A stretch of 18,166 nucleotides of DNA from an uncultured Blautia sp. (GCA_900551075.1 URVB01000061.1:1-18166); one strand, 5' to 3'. Positions 7,061 to 14,242 are shown, counted from the stretch's first letter. The notes: generated by a model from the sequence alone, not told the origin. Numbers and translations: made by a program.

Positions 7061-7116
7061 CTTAATGAGAAAATAAAAGCAGCAGATAAAGGGTTGCTGC
7101 AGAGAGGAGCTTGTTT

Positions 7117-8715
7117 ATGAGCTATACTGCCTTATACCGAAAATTCCGACCGGATAATTTTGCAGATGTAAAAGGCCAGGAGCACATAGTGACCACACTG
7201 ACAAATCAGATAAAGGCTAACCGTATCGGCCATGCATACTTATTCTGCGGTACCCGCGGCACCGGAAAGACAACGGTGGCAAAAATTCTTGCAAAGGCAG
7301 TAAACTGTCTGCACCCGGTAGATGGGAGTCCCTGTAATACATGTGAAATGTGCAGGGCTATCCAGGCAGGAACATCCATGAATGTGATTGAGATCGATGC
7401 CGCATCCAATAACGGCGTTGATAATATCCGTGAAATCAGGGAAGAGGTTACTTACCGGCCAACAGAGGGAAATTACAAGGTTTATATCATTGACGAGGTT
7501 CACATGCTTTCCACAGGGGCATTTAATGCACTGCTGAAAACATTGGAGGAGCCTCCGTCTTATGTTATTTTTATTTTGGCAACTACGGAAGCGCATAAGA
7601 TTCCGATCACTATTTTATCGCGTTGCCAGCGCTATGATTTTCACAGGATTTCAATAGATACGATTGCAGCCAGGCTGGATGAGCTGTTAAAGGCAGAGGG
7701 TGTGGATGCGGAGGAAAAAGCCGTGCGCTATGTGGCAAAGGCGGGCGATGGTTCCATGCGTGATGCGTTGAGTCTGTTGGATCAGTGTATAGCCTTTTAT
7801 CTTGGACAGACATTGACGTATGACAAAGTACTGGATGTGCTGGGAGCAGTGGACACAGAGGTGTTCAGCCAGCTTTTGCGCAAAGTCCTGAAGGGCGATG
7901 TGACGGGAGCAATCCGTATTTTGGAGGAGCTGATTGTGGGAGGAAGGGAGCTGGGTCAGTTCGTAGGCGATTTTACCTGGTATATGCGAAATCTCCTTCT
8001 TGTCAAGACATCCGAAAATCCGGAAGAGGCAATCGATGTATCTTCCGAAAATCTAAAGCTGCTAAAAGAAGAAGGCGAAATGGCGGATATTGAAACACTG
8101 ATGAGGTATATCCGTATTTTTTCCGATTTGTCGAACAAGATACGTTTTGCAACGCAGAAACGTGTGCTGGTAGAAATTGCATTGATCAAGCTGTGCCGTC
8201 CGGCTATGGAAACAAATATGGATTCTGTAATTGACCGTATCCGTGTGCTGGAGAGACAGATAGAGGAACGCCCTGTTCAGCAGGCGGCTGTCCGGCCGGC
8301 ACCGCAAACGGGGGCAGAGGAACCCCTTATACAGGAGCAAAAACCCCAAAAGGCTGCTCCGGAGGATTTACAGAAGATCGTAGCCGGATGGAAAATGATC
8401 GTAGGACAGACGACGGCTGTATTTAAGCAGGCTTTGATGAAATCAATACCGAAGTATAACGGTGAGACCGGGGAGCCGGTTTTATTCGTGGAATTTCAGA
8501 CGCCTCTTGGAAGAAATTACCCGGATGATTCCGATGCAAAGAGGGAGCTTCAGGAGATTATTGAACGGCAGACCGGAAAAGCTGTGGAGCTTCATATGCT
8601 GGTGGCAGAGGATCATCATCACACAAATCTGGCGCAGATCACTGTGGACCAGGCAATCAGAGAGAATATTCATATGGATGTGGTAGTGGAGGAAGATTCT
8701 TTTGAAGCTGATTAA
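7117..8715 (+). CDS. dnaX: DNA polymerase III subunit gamma/tau
   Basis: A 532-residue clamp-loader ATPase, the central subunit of the complex that opens the beta sliding clamp at the replication fork. Domain order: AAA+ domain with Walker A GTRGTGKT (45-52), a four-cysteine zinc module (Cys64, Cys73, Cys76, Cys79), Walker B DEVH (126-129), the sensor-type LATTEAHKIP stretch and SRC (168-170, arginine finger). A collar domain follows (to about 355), then a Pro/Gln-rich linker and a C-terminal tau-like domain from about 405. Length is close to the Bacillus protein (563). I see no obvious A-run frameshift site for a gamma form. ATG 7117 has GAGGAG 7 bases upstream; an in-frame TTG at 7111 is less likely. 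ebfC follows after 66 bases. Confidence 0.96.
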   Translation: MSYTALYRKFRPDNFADVKGQEHIVTTLTNQIKANRIGHAYLFCGTRGTGKTTVAKILAKAVNCLHPVDGSPCNTCEMCRAIQAGTSMNVIEIDAASNNGVDNIREIREEVTYRPTEGNYKVYIIDEVHMLSTGAFNALLKTLEEPPSYVIFILATTEAHKIPITILSRCQRYDFHRISIDTIAARLDELLKAEGVDAEEKAVRYVAKAGDGSMRDALSLLDQCIAFYLGQTLTYDKVLDVLGAVDTEVFSQLLRKVLKGDVTGAIRILEELIVGGRELGQFVGDFTWYMRNLLLVKTSENPEEAIDVSSENLKLLKEEGEMADIETLMRYIRIFSDLSNKIRFATQKRVLVEIALIKLCRPAMETNMDSVIDRIRVLERQIEERPVQQAAVRPAPQTGAEEPLIQEQKPQKAAPEDLQKIVAGWKMIVGQTTAVFKQALMKSIPKYNGETGEPVLFVEFQTPLGRNYPDDSDAKRELQEIIERQTGKAVELHMLVAEDHHHTNLAQITVDQAIRENIHMDVVVEEDSFEAD

Positions 8716-8781
8716 ATTAAGGGCGGCCGCAGGCATAATCACATAGAATAGAATATACACATTTATAAGGAGGATATGATT

Positions 8782-9138
8782 ATGGCAAAAAGAGGAGGAT
8801 TTCCAGGCATGGGAATGCCGGGAAACATGAATAATTTAATGAAACAGGCGCAGAAAATGCAGCGTCAGATGGAAGAAAACCAGAAAGCACTGGAAGAAAA
8901 GGAATTTACCGCTGCTGCAGGGGGCGGTGCTGTAGAGGTATCCATTTCCGGTAAACGGGAAGTAACAAAGGTGAAGCTTGCAGAGGAGGTTGTAGATCCG
9001 GATGATATTGAGATGCTTGAGGATTTGATTGTTGCTGCTACCAATGAAGCGCTCCGTAAGGTAGAAGAGGAGTCAGCGGCAGTGATGTCCAAACTGACGG
9101 GCGGCCTTGGCGGCATGGGTGGAGGATTTCCGTTCTAA
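8782..9138 (+). CDS. ebfC: Nucleoid-associated protein, YbaB/EbfC family
   Basis: A 118-residue small DNA-binding protein of the YbaB/EbfC (yaaK) family, which forms dimers that clamp DNA. It begins with a Gly/Met-rich stretch (GGFPGMGMPGNMNN), then an amphipathic helix QAQKMQRQMEENQKALEEKEF, the core AAGGGAVEVSISGKREVTKVKL, a second helical part EDLIVAATNEALRKVEEESA and a Gly-rich tail. ATG 8782 is preferred because AAGGAGG (8767-8773) is 8 bases before it; ATG 8776 would leave only 2 bases. The stop overlaps the recR start by one base (TAATG), so translation is probably coupled. The dnaX-ebfC-recR order is the conserved bacterial one. Confidence 0.95.
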   Translation: MAKRGGFPGMGMPGNMNNLMKQAQKMQRQMEENQKALEEKEFTAAAGGGAVEVSISGKREVTKVKLAEEVVDPDDIEMLEDLIVAATNEALRKVEEESAAVMSKLTGGLGGMGGGFPF

Positions 9139-9734
9139 TGGAATATTATAGTACGCATATTAATAAGCTGATCGAACAGCTTTCTCACTTGCCCGGGATT
9201 GGAGCGAAATCTGCACAGCGCCTTGCTTTTCACATCATGAATATGCCGAAGGAACAGGTGTCCCAGTTGGCGGATACCATTACCAATGCAAGGGAAAATG
9301 TTCAATATTGCAAGAATTGTTTTACGCTGACGGACAAGGAATTGTGTCCCATCTGCAGCAATCCGAACAGGGACTCCGGTACGATCATGGTGGTAGAGAA
9401 TACCAGAGATTTAGCCGCATATGAGAAGACCGGCAAGTATGAGGGGGTTTATCACGTGCTCCATGGAGCCATTTCTCCTATGCTTGGAATCGGGCCGGAT
9501 GACATTAAGCTCAAGGAGTTGATGCAGAGGCTGCAGCAGGATGTGAAAGAAGTGATCATTGCTACAAATTCCAGTTTGGAGGGCGAAACAACGGCAATGT
9601 ATATCAGCAAATTAATCAAACCAACCGGGATCAGGGTCAGCAGAATTGCAAGCGGTGTTCCGGTTGGCGGAGATTTGGAATACATAGATGAGGTGACGCT
9701 TCTGCGCGCACTGGAGGGCAGAGTGGAACTTTAG
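9138..9734 (+). CDS. recR: Recombination protein RecR
   Basis: A 198-residue protein of the RecFOR pathway, which loads RecA at single-strand gaps. Visible parts in order: N-terminal helix-hairpin-helix (LPGIGAKSAQRLAFHI, about 18-33), a zinc finger with Cys58, Cys61, Cys70 and Cys73, a Toprim domain from about 81 (TIMVVENTRDLAAYEKT, HVLHGAISPMLGIGPDDI), and the C-terminal TGIRVSRIASGVPVGGDLEYIDEVTL stretch shared by all RecR proteins (about 165-190). Length matches the family (about 198). GGAGG (9121-9125) inside the end of ebfC serves as ribosome binding site. A LacI-type gene starts 39 bases after its stop and may be partly cotranscribed. Confidence 0.96.
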   Translation: MEYYSTHINKLIEQLSHLPGIGAKSAQRLAFHIMNMPKEQVSQLADTITNARENVQYCKNCFTLTDKELCPICSNPNRDSGTIMVVENTRDLAAYEKTGKYEGVYHVLHGAISPMLGIGPDDIKLKELMQRLQQDVKEVIIATNSSLEGETTAMYISKLIKPTGIRVSRIASGVPVGGDLEYIDEVTLLRALEGRVEL

Positions 9735-9773
9735 AAAAAGCTGTTTTTGCAGACAGAAAAGGATGGTCGTTCA

Positions 9774-10889
9774 GTGGCAGGAAAAAAAGCAACTTCCTCA
9801 GAAGTGGCAAAAAAGGCAGGGGTTTCCCAGGCAACCGTATCTATGGTCCTGAACCGCAAATACAATGTTTCTTTTTCGCGGGAAACCGTAGCGCGTGTAG
9901 AACGGGCTGCGCGGGAGCTGGGATATGAGCTGCCGAAACGAAGAAACCAAAAAGAAAATAAAAAAGAGAAGCTGATCGTGGTATTTTGTCCGACACTTAC
10001 CAGTCCGTATTATGTTCTTTTGCTCCAGGGGATCGAAGCCGTAGCGAATGAACAGGGCTATGGGGTCTTTATCTGCAATACACAAAGAGATGCCGGGCTG
10101 GAGGAGAAATATCTGCGGATGCTGGGAACTGTCCGTCCCCAGGGGATTATTTATACCTGCAATCCCAATCCCGATTTTCAGAAGCAGGTGGAAGAAATAG
10201 CAAAGGCAATTCCGCTTGTCATTATCAGCAACAAAGAAAAGACAACGACAGTGGATGCTATTAATCAGGACAATACTATGGTTGGAAGACTTATGGCAAG
10301 GCATCTGCTGGATTTGGGGCATAGAGATGTGGCCTTTATTACGCCGCCGCTGACGAGGAGACAGTGGCAGCGTTCTAAGAGAATTGATGGCTTTGTACAG
10401 GAATTTGAGCGGGAAGGGCTGAAAGGGCATGTGATCATAAAGGCTGCGGATGAATCAATGGACCGGCAGATTCCCCGTATGGATTCCGAATATTCAATAG
10501 GGTATCAACTGACTATGGAGCTTTTGGAGGAAGGGAAGAAATTTACTGCGGTTGCAGGACAGAATGACATGATGGCATTCGGCGCGGTAGATGCGCTTCA
10601 GGAATGCAGACTGCATGTTCCGAGAGATGTTTCGGTTATCGGATGCGATAATATTTTTTATTCGGGAATCCGGCGGATGTCGCTGACGACGATTGAACAT
10701 TTCGTAGCGTTGAAGGGGCGGGATGCCTGTGACATTATTATTCGGAAGATTGCGGCCAATGATCTGTTTTACACGGGAATACAGCCGACCAGTTTGTATA
10801 ATATTGAGTATACACCGAAGCTGATTGTGCGGAAAACGACGGCTTATGCAAAAACTGCAAAAAACACGGAAAAAAGAAAAAATAAATAA
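9774..10889 (+). CDS. LacI-family transcriptional regulator
   Basis: A 371-residue sugar-responsive repressor/activator. The N-terminal helix-turn-helix is SSEVAKKAGVSQATVSMVLN (8-27), followed by the hinge region ARELGYELPKRR. The periplasmic-binding-protein-like effector domain starts near residue 62 (KLIVVFCPTLTSPYYVLLLQ), with FTAVAGQNDMMAFGAVDAL and VSVIGCDNI in its second half. The C-terminal 20 or so residues are Lys/Thr-rich and longer than usual. GTG 9774 is chosen for its AAAAGGA at 9757-9763; an in-frame TTG at 9747 would add 9 residues and lacks a site. The effector is unknown. It sits upstream of the transaldolase/transketolase operon, whose control region holds AT-rich repeats, so local control is possible but unproven. 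Confidence 0.92.
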   Translation: MAGKKATSSEVAKKAGVSQATVSMVLNRKYNVSFSRETVARVERAARELGYELPKRRNQKENKKEKLIVVFCPTLTSPYYVLLLQGIEAVANEQGYGVFICNTQRDAGLEEKYLRMLGTVRPQGIIYTCNPNPDFQKQVEEIAKAIPLVIISNKEKTTTVDAINQDNTMVGRLMARHLLDLGHRDVAFITPPLTRRQWQRSKRIDGFVQEFEREGLKGHVIIKAADESMDRQIPRMDSEYSIGYQLTMELLEEGKKFTAVAGQNDMMAFGAVDALQECRLHVPRDVSVIGCDNIFYSGIRRMSLTTIEHFVALKGRDACDIIIRKIAANDLFYTGIQPTSLYNIEYTPKLIVRKTTAYAKTAKNTEKRKNK

Positions 10890-10906
10890 ATACCGCACAA
10901 AAAAAT

Positions 10907-10918
10907 ATTATTAATAAT
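10907..10918. repeat. 12-base AT palindrome after the LacI gene
   Basis: ATTATTAATAAT is self-complementary and is flanked by five A's (then one T) on the left and a T-run on the right, 17 bases after the LacI stop. Its core TTATTAATAA recurs exactly at 11041-11050 in the tal control region. It may be an operator or simply a weak terminator. Confidence 0.4.
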
Positions 10919-10927
10919 TTTTTTTCA

Positions 10928-10983
10928 AAAAAGAGCATCCGGACTTTAGAAAATAGAGTTTCAGATGCTTTTTTTTCTTTTTG
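10928..10983 (+). terminator. Rho-independent terminator of the LacI gene
   Basis: AGCATC (10934-10939) pairs with GATGCT (10964-10969); imperfect inner pairing is possible. The stem is extended by an upstream A-run against a T-run, then tttttttctttttt. The flanking A-tract means it may work in both directions. Confidence 0.7.
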
Positions 10984-11009
10984 GAATCCTTAGAAAAACG
11001 TTTTGACAA

Positions 11010-11077
11010 TTAATAAATATTAAATTTATTAATTCAATATTTATTAATAAATTTAGAGCTATATTGACCTTTATTAA
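11010..11077. repeat. Array of TTTATTAA octamers forming nested inverted repeats upstream of tal
   Basis: TTTATTAA occurs at 11025-11032, 11040-11047 and 11070-11077, and its complement TTAATAAA at 11010-11017 and 11045-11052: five copies in 68 bases. They build two alternative inverted repeats: TTAATAAATATT (11010-11021) with AATATTTATTAA (11036-11047), and AAATTTATTAAT (11022-11033) with ATTAATAAATTT (11043-11054). The last octamer lies in the tal promoter spacer. Confidence 0.6.
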
Positions 11078-11091
11078 GATTCTGGTATAAT
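11064..11091 (+). promoter_or_regulatory. Predicted promoter of the tal-tkt operon
   Basis: TTGACC (11064-11069), 16-base spacer, perfect TATAAT (11086-11091); start codon 41 bases downstream. A further TTGACA at 11003-11008 could be the -35 of a second upstream promoter with a poor -10 (TTATTA or TATTAA) inside the repeat array. Confidence 0.7.
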
Positions 11092-11132
11092 AAAATCATC
11101 AAATAAATGAGCAAAAACAGGAGGGTAAAAAC

Positions 11133-11789
11133 ATGAAGTTCTTTATTGACACAGCGAAAGTTGAAGATATCAAGAAGGCTAATGACATGGGTATTATCTG
11201 TGGCGTAACCACCAATCCATCTCTGATTGCAAAGGAGGGAAGAGATTTTAATGAAGTAATAAAAGAAATCACTACCATCGTAGACGGACCGATCAGCGGA
11301 GAAGTAAAAGCTACAACTACAGACGCTGAGGGAATGATTGCAGAAGGACGCGAAATTGCCAAAATTCATCCGAATATGGTAGTTAAGATTCCGATGACCG
11401 GAGAAGGCCTGAAAGCTGTCAAAGTATTGTCCAAAGAAGGAATCAAAACAAACGTAACTCTGATCTTTACGGCAAATCAGGCACTTTTGGCTGCAAGAGC
11501 CGGTGCAACCTATGTTTCTCCGTTCCTGGGAAGACTGGATGACATTTCTACGGACGGACTTCCGCTGATCCGCCAGATTTCCGATATGTTTGCGGTTGCC
11601 AATATCGAAACAGAAATTATCTGTGCAAGTGTCCGTCATCCTGTCCATGTAACAGAGTGCGCACTGGCAGGCGCTGATATTGCAACTGTTCCATATGGTG
11701 TATTAGAGCAGATGCTGCATCATCCGCTGACAGATGCCGGCATCGTAAAATTTCAGAAAGATTACAAAGCTGTTTTTGGTGACAAATAG
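11133..11789 (+). CDS. tal: Transaldolase (small TalC/FSA-like family)
   Basis: A 218-residue enzyme of the short transaldolase/fructose-6-phosphate aldolase family, acting in the non-oxidative pentose phosphate pathway to move a dihydroxyacetone unit between sugar phosphates. Visible: FFIDTA (3-8, Asp6), GVTTNPSLI (24-32), Schiff-base Lys85 in VVKIPMT, TNVTLIFTANQA (106-117) and YVSPFLGRLDD (127-137). The residue matching E. coli FSA Gln59 is Glu57 and that matching Tyr131 is Phe131; both are the transaldolase type, so I favour true transaldolase over FSA. AGGAGGG (11119-11125) precedes the ATG. It heads an operon with both transketolase subunits; two mini-ORFs lie in the gap. Confidence 0.93.
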   Translation: MKFFIDTAKVEDIKKANDMGIICGVTTNPSLIAKEGRDFNEVIKEITTIVDGPISGEVKATTTDAEGMIAEGREIAKIHPNMVVKIPMTGEGLKAVKVLSKEGIKTNVTLIFTANQALLAARAGATYVSPFLGRLDDISTDGLPLIRQISDMFAVANIETEIICASVRHPVHVTECALAGADIATVPYGVLEQMLHHPLTDAGIVKFQKDYKAVFGDK

Positions 11790-11797
11790 AGCACCTG

Positions 11798-11857
11798 ATG
11801 AATCCGGGCCGAAAGCGGGGGATGAATTTCGTGCGGATTCGGTTCGGAGGAACTTAA
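11798..11857 (+). CDS. Possible mini-ORF 1, 19-residue basic peptide
   Basis: MNPGRKRGMNFVRIRFGGT, starting 8 bases after the tal stop. It lacks a good ribosome binding site, so it would depend on coupling to tal. Its stop overlaps the start of the next mini-ORF (TAATG). It is related to mini-ORF 2 (both M-x-x-GRKR-x-x-N-x-V). It may be a peptide gene or only part of a repeat element; function unknown. Confidence 0.3.
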   Translation: MNPGRKRGMNFVRIRFGGT

Positions 11858-11918
11858 TGAGTGCAGGCAGAAAGCGAAGCACGAATTTAGTGAATCGAAC
11901 TTCCTTGAAGTAAGCAGA
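11810..11918 (+). repeat. Two degenerate direct repeats between tal and transketolase
   Basis: Copy A starts GAAAGCGGGGGATGAATTTC at 11811 and copy B GAAAGCGAAGCACGAATTTA at 11870. Both continue with GTG, an AATCG- or ATTCGG-type segment and a short hairpin (GTTC-ggag-GAAC; ACTTC-ctt-GAAGT). Both centre on a CACGAATTTCGTG-like palindrome, imperfect in each copy. The period is about 59 bases. Confidence 0.6.
11857..11913 (+). CDS. Possible mini-ORF 2, 18-residue basic peptide
   Basis: MSAGRKRSTNLVNRTSLK. It has a good Shine-Dalgarno GGAGG (11846-11850) 6 bases before the ATG, located inside mini-ORF 1, and a one-base TAATG overlap with it. Five basic residues and no acidic ones. It ends 25 bases before the transketolase N-subunit start. 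The ribosome binding site and the similarity to mini-ORF 1 are the only support. Confidence 0.38.
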   Translation: MSAGRKRSTNLVNRTSLK

Positions 11919-11938
11919 ACATAAAAAGGAGAAAAGAC

Positions 11939-12778
11939 ATGGAGAAATTAGAGCTTCAGAAAATTGCGAACGAAGTCCGCAAGGATATCGTAACCGCAGT
12001 TCATGCTGCAAAAGCCGGTCATCCGGGCGGCTCCTTATCAGCAGCAGACTTATTTACATATTTATACTTCGAAGAAATGAACATCGATCCCAAGGATCCG
12101 AAAAAACCGGACCGTGACCGTTTTGTATTATCCAAAGGTCATACCGCGCCGGGACTTTACTCCGCCTTGGCAGAAAGAGGATATTTCCCCAGGGAAGATT
12201 TGAAGACTCTTCGTCATCTTGGCTCTTATCTGCAGGGACATCCGGATATGAAACATATTCCTGGCGTTGATATGTCCAGCGGTTCTCTTGGCCAGGGCAT
12301 TTCTGCGGCAGTAGGCATGGCCCTTTCCGCAAAACTGAGCAACGAGGATTACAGAGTATATACACTTCTGGGCGATGGTGAGATTCAGGAAGGCCAGGTA
12401 TGGGAAGCTGCAATGTTTGCAGGACACAGAAAACTGGATAATCTGGTTGTAATTGTAGATAACAACGGACTTCAGATCGATGGAAAGGTCGACGACGTTT
12501 GCTCTCCTTATCCGATCGACAAAAAATTTGAGGCCTTTAATTTCCATGTGATCAATGTAGCTGACGGCAATGATATGGATCAGTTAAAGGCTGCTTTTGA
12601 TGAAGCAAAGGAAACAAAGGGAATGCCAACTGCAATCGTTATGAAGACGGTTAAGGGCAAAGGCGTGTCCTTTATGGAAAACCAGGCCGGCTGGCATGGA
12701 AAAGCTCCGAATGATGAGCAGTATGAGCAGGCAATGGCAGATTTGGAAAAGGCAGGTGAAGCATTATGTCAGAAGTAA
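11939..12778 (+). CDS. tkt: Transketolase, N-terminal (TPP-binding) subunit
   Basis: A 279-residue protein equal to the first third of a classical transketolase, which moves two-carbon units between sugar phosphates with thiamine pyrophosphate. Seen: AGHPGGSLSAADL (26-38, His28 near the cofactor), RFVLSKGHTAPGLY (61-74), DMSSGSLGQGISAAVG (111-126) and the TPP/metal motif GDGEIQEGQ...VDNNG (145-177). AAGGAG (11926-11931) is 7 bases before the ATG. The partner subunit starts 13 bases before this stop, so translation is likely coupled and the subunits assemble into one enzyme. Split transketolases are common in Clostridia and archaea. Confidence 0.95.
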   Translation: MEKLELQKIANEVRKDIVTAVHAAKAGHPGGSLSAADLFTYLYFEEMNIDPKDPKKPDRDRFVLSKGHTAPGLYSALAERGYFPREDLKTLRHLGSYLQGHPDMKHIPGVDMSSGSLGQGISAAVGMALSAKLSNEDYRVYTLLGDGEIQEGQVWEAAMFAGHRKLDNLVVIVDNNGLQIDGKVDDVCSPYPIDKKFEAFNFHVINVADGNDMDQLKAAFDEAKETKGMPTAIVMKTVKGKGVSFMENQAGWHGKAPNDEQYEQAMADLEKAGEALCQK

Positions 12779-13704
12779 AGAAAATTGCGACAAGAGCAAG
12801 CTATGGCAACGCTCTGGTAGAATTAGGAAAAAAACATGAAGATGTGATCGTTCTGGATGCCGACCTTGCTGCGGCTACTCAGACAGGGGTATTCAAGAAA
12901 GAATTTCCGGAACGCCACATTGACTGCGGGATTGCAGAATGCAATATGGTAGGCATCGGTGCAGGTCTTGCATCTGCCGGTAAGGTTCCGTTTGTAAGTA
13001 CTTTTGCTATGTTTGCAGCAGGACGTGCTTTCGAGCAGGTGCGCAATTCTGTCGCATATCCGAAGCTGAACGTAAAGATCGGCGCTACCCACGGCGGTAT
13101 TTCTGTCGGTGAAGATGGCGCAACTCATCAGTGCTGTGAAGATTTTGCCCTGATGAGAAGTATTCCAGGCATGGTAGTCGCATGCCCGGCTGATGATGTA
13201 GAAGCAAAAGCTATGGTAGAAGCAGCTTATGAGCATATAGGACCTGTATATATGAGATTTGGCCGTTTGGCAGCTCCTGTCATCAATGATAATCCGGACT
13301 ATAAATTTGAGCTGGGTAAGGGCATTGTTCTCCGTGAAGGCAAGGATCTTACGATTGCAGCCAACGGACTCTGTGTCGCCGCAGCTCTGGAAGCGGCAGC
13401 AAAACTGGCTGCAGATGGTATTGAAGCAAAGGTTATCAATATCCATACCATCAAACCTCTGGATGAGGAGCTGGTTATCGCAGCGGCAAAAGAAACAGGT
13501 AAGGTTGTAACTGTGGAAGAGCATTCCGTAATCGGCGGACTTGGCAGCGCTGTATGCGAATGCCTGGCAGAGAAGGCTCCGGTTCCTGTAAAACGTATCG
13601 GCGTAAATGACGTATTTGGCGAGTCTGGTCCGGCCGCAGCTCTTCTTGAAAAATATGGTCTCGATGGAGAGGGCATCTACAAACAGATCAAAGAGTTTGT
13701 ATAG
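12766..13704 (+). CDS. tkt: Transketolase, C-terminal (pyrimidine-binding) subunit
   Basis: A 312-residue partner of the preceding gene. It holds the pyrimidine-binding domain with the catalytic glutamate motif GIAECN (55-60, Glu58; usually GIAEQN), then FVSTFAMFAAGRAFEQVRNS, a histidine-containing loop (ATHGGISVGEDGATHQ) and MRSIPGM. A C-terminal domain starts near residue 190 and includes INIHTIKPLDEE and VTVEEHSVIGGLGSAV. The ATG at 12766 overlaps the previous gene by 13 bases in another frame. The 3' end overlaps the convergent yyaC gene by 17 bases, leaving no room for a dedicated terminator. With tal it links pentose phosphates to the fructose 6-phosphate used by the upstream phosphofructokinase. 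Confidence 0.95.
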   Translation: MSEVKKIATRASYGNALVELGKKHEDVIVLDADLAAATQTGVFKKEFPERHIDCGIAECNMVGIGAGLASAGKVPFVSTFAMFAAGRAFEQVRNSVAYPKLNVKIGATHGGISVGEDGATHQCCEDFALMRSIPGMVVACPADDVEAKAMVEAAYEHIGPVYMRFGRLAAPVINDNPDYKFELGKGIVLREGKDLTIAANGLCVAAALEAAAKLAADGIEAKVINIHTIKPLDEELVIAAAKETGKVVTVEEHSVIGGLGSAVCECLAEKAPVPVKRIGVNDVFGESGPAAALLEKYGLDGEGIYKQIKEFV

Positions 13705-14242
13705 GATGTACAGCAGGAATGGAGTTTAGTATACCCTGAGTGATAACGTCTGCAAGGGATATGACCGTTGAAAGACGTGTTGTCTGCAGGGTAAGCTGTT
13801 CCAGTATCCCCGCAATATTTACGATGCCTGTAATATGGATATCTCCAACAGGAGGCAGTTCTTTTTGAACTCCGGCACCTGGGTAAAGTGCACCATTTCC
13901 AATGGTCACATAGCCCAGGTGCTTTTTTTGACCGAGGGAAGCGTCAATGGCAATAACCAGAGCATGTGGATGCGTGATCTCTATATAGTCCGCTGCCTGT
14001 CGGAGGTTGAGAGCATGGACAGGGGTATCGAGAGTTCCATAAACATAGATTCCCTGAAATTTATTCAGACTGAGCTGCTGGCCGATATACGGACCTAAAC
14101 AGTCTCCTGTCATTCGGTCACTCCCAATGCAGAGAAAAACGATTTCGGACCATTGGCCGGGATGGTGCTGGATGCATTTTTTTAGCAGACTGGCAACTTT
14201 CTTAGATGAATTTGCCTTTTTTGTATCAATATAAAAAGTCAT
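13688..14242 (-). CDS. yyaC: Sporulation protein YyaC (DUF1256, GPR/HybD-like fold)
   Basis: A 184-residue protein of the YyaC family, a sporulation-associated group structurally related to spore protease GPR and hydrogenase maturation proteases. Seen: FLCIGSDRMTGDCLGPYIGQ (the CIGxDRxTGDxLGP signature), YGTLDTPVHALNL, IAIDASLGQ and a Gly/Pro-rich VTIGNGALYPGAGVQKELPP stretch. The acidic residues in the first and third motifs are where such enzymes bind metal. I chose the ATG at 14242 with gtgagg upstream on the minus strand; a GTG at 14254 in frame is the alternative. A sigma-F-like promoter upstream fits forespore expression, as known for B. subtilis yyaC. This is the clearest sign that the organism forms spores. 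Confidence 0.9.
   Translation of the reverse strand: MTFYIDTKKANSSKKVASLLKKCIQHHPGQWSEIVFLCIGSDRMTGDCLGPYIGQQLSLNKFQGIYVYGTLDTPVHALNLRQAADYIEITHPHALVIAIDASLGQKKHLGYVTIGNGALYPGAGVQKELPPVGDIHITGIVNIAGILEQLTLQTTRLSTVISLADVITQGILNSIPAVHPIQTL

Noticed and set aside
8720..8775. Possible separate promoter between dnaX and ebfC
   Set aside because: AT-rich with taga/tata boxes, but no -35 at proper spacing; cotranscription with dnaX is simpler.
11133..11789. Fructose-6-phosphate aldolase instead of transaldolase
   Set aside because: The two distinguishing positions (Glu57, Phe131) are of transaldolase type and the gene is in an operon with transketolase.
12823..13524. 233-codon minus-strand frame inside the transketolase C subunit
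   Set aside because: Long antisense frame, but its Cys/Ser/Phe-rich product has no recognisable family and no start signal, while the plus strand is a clear transketolase.
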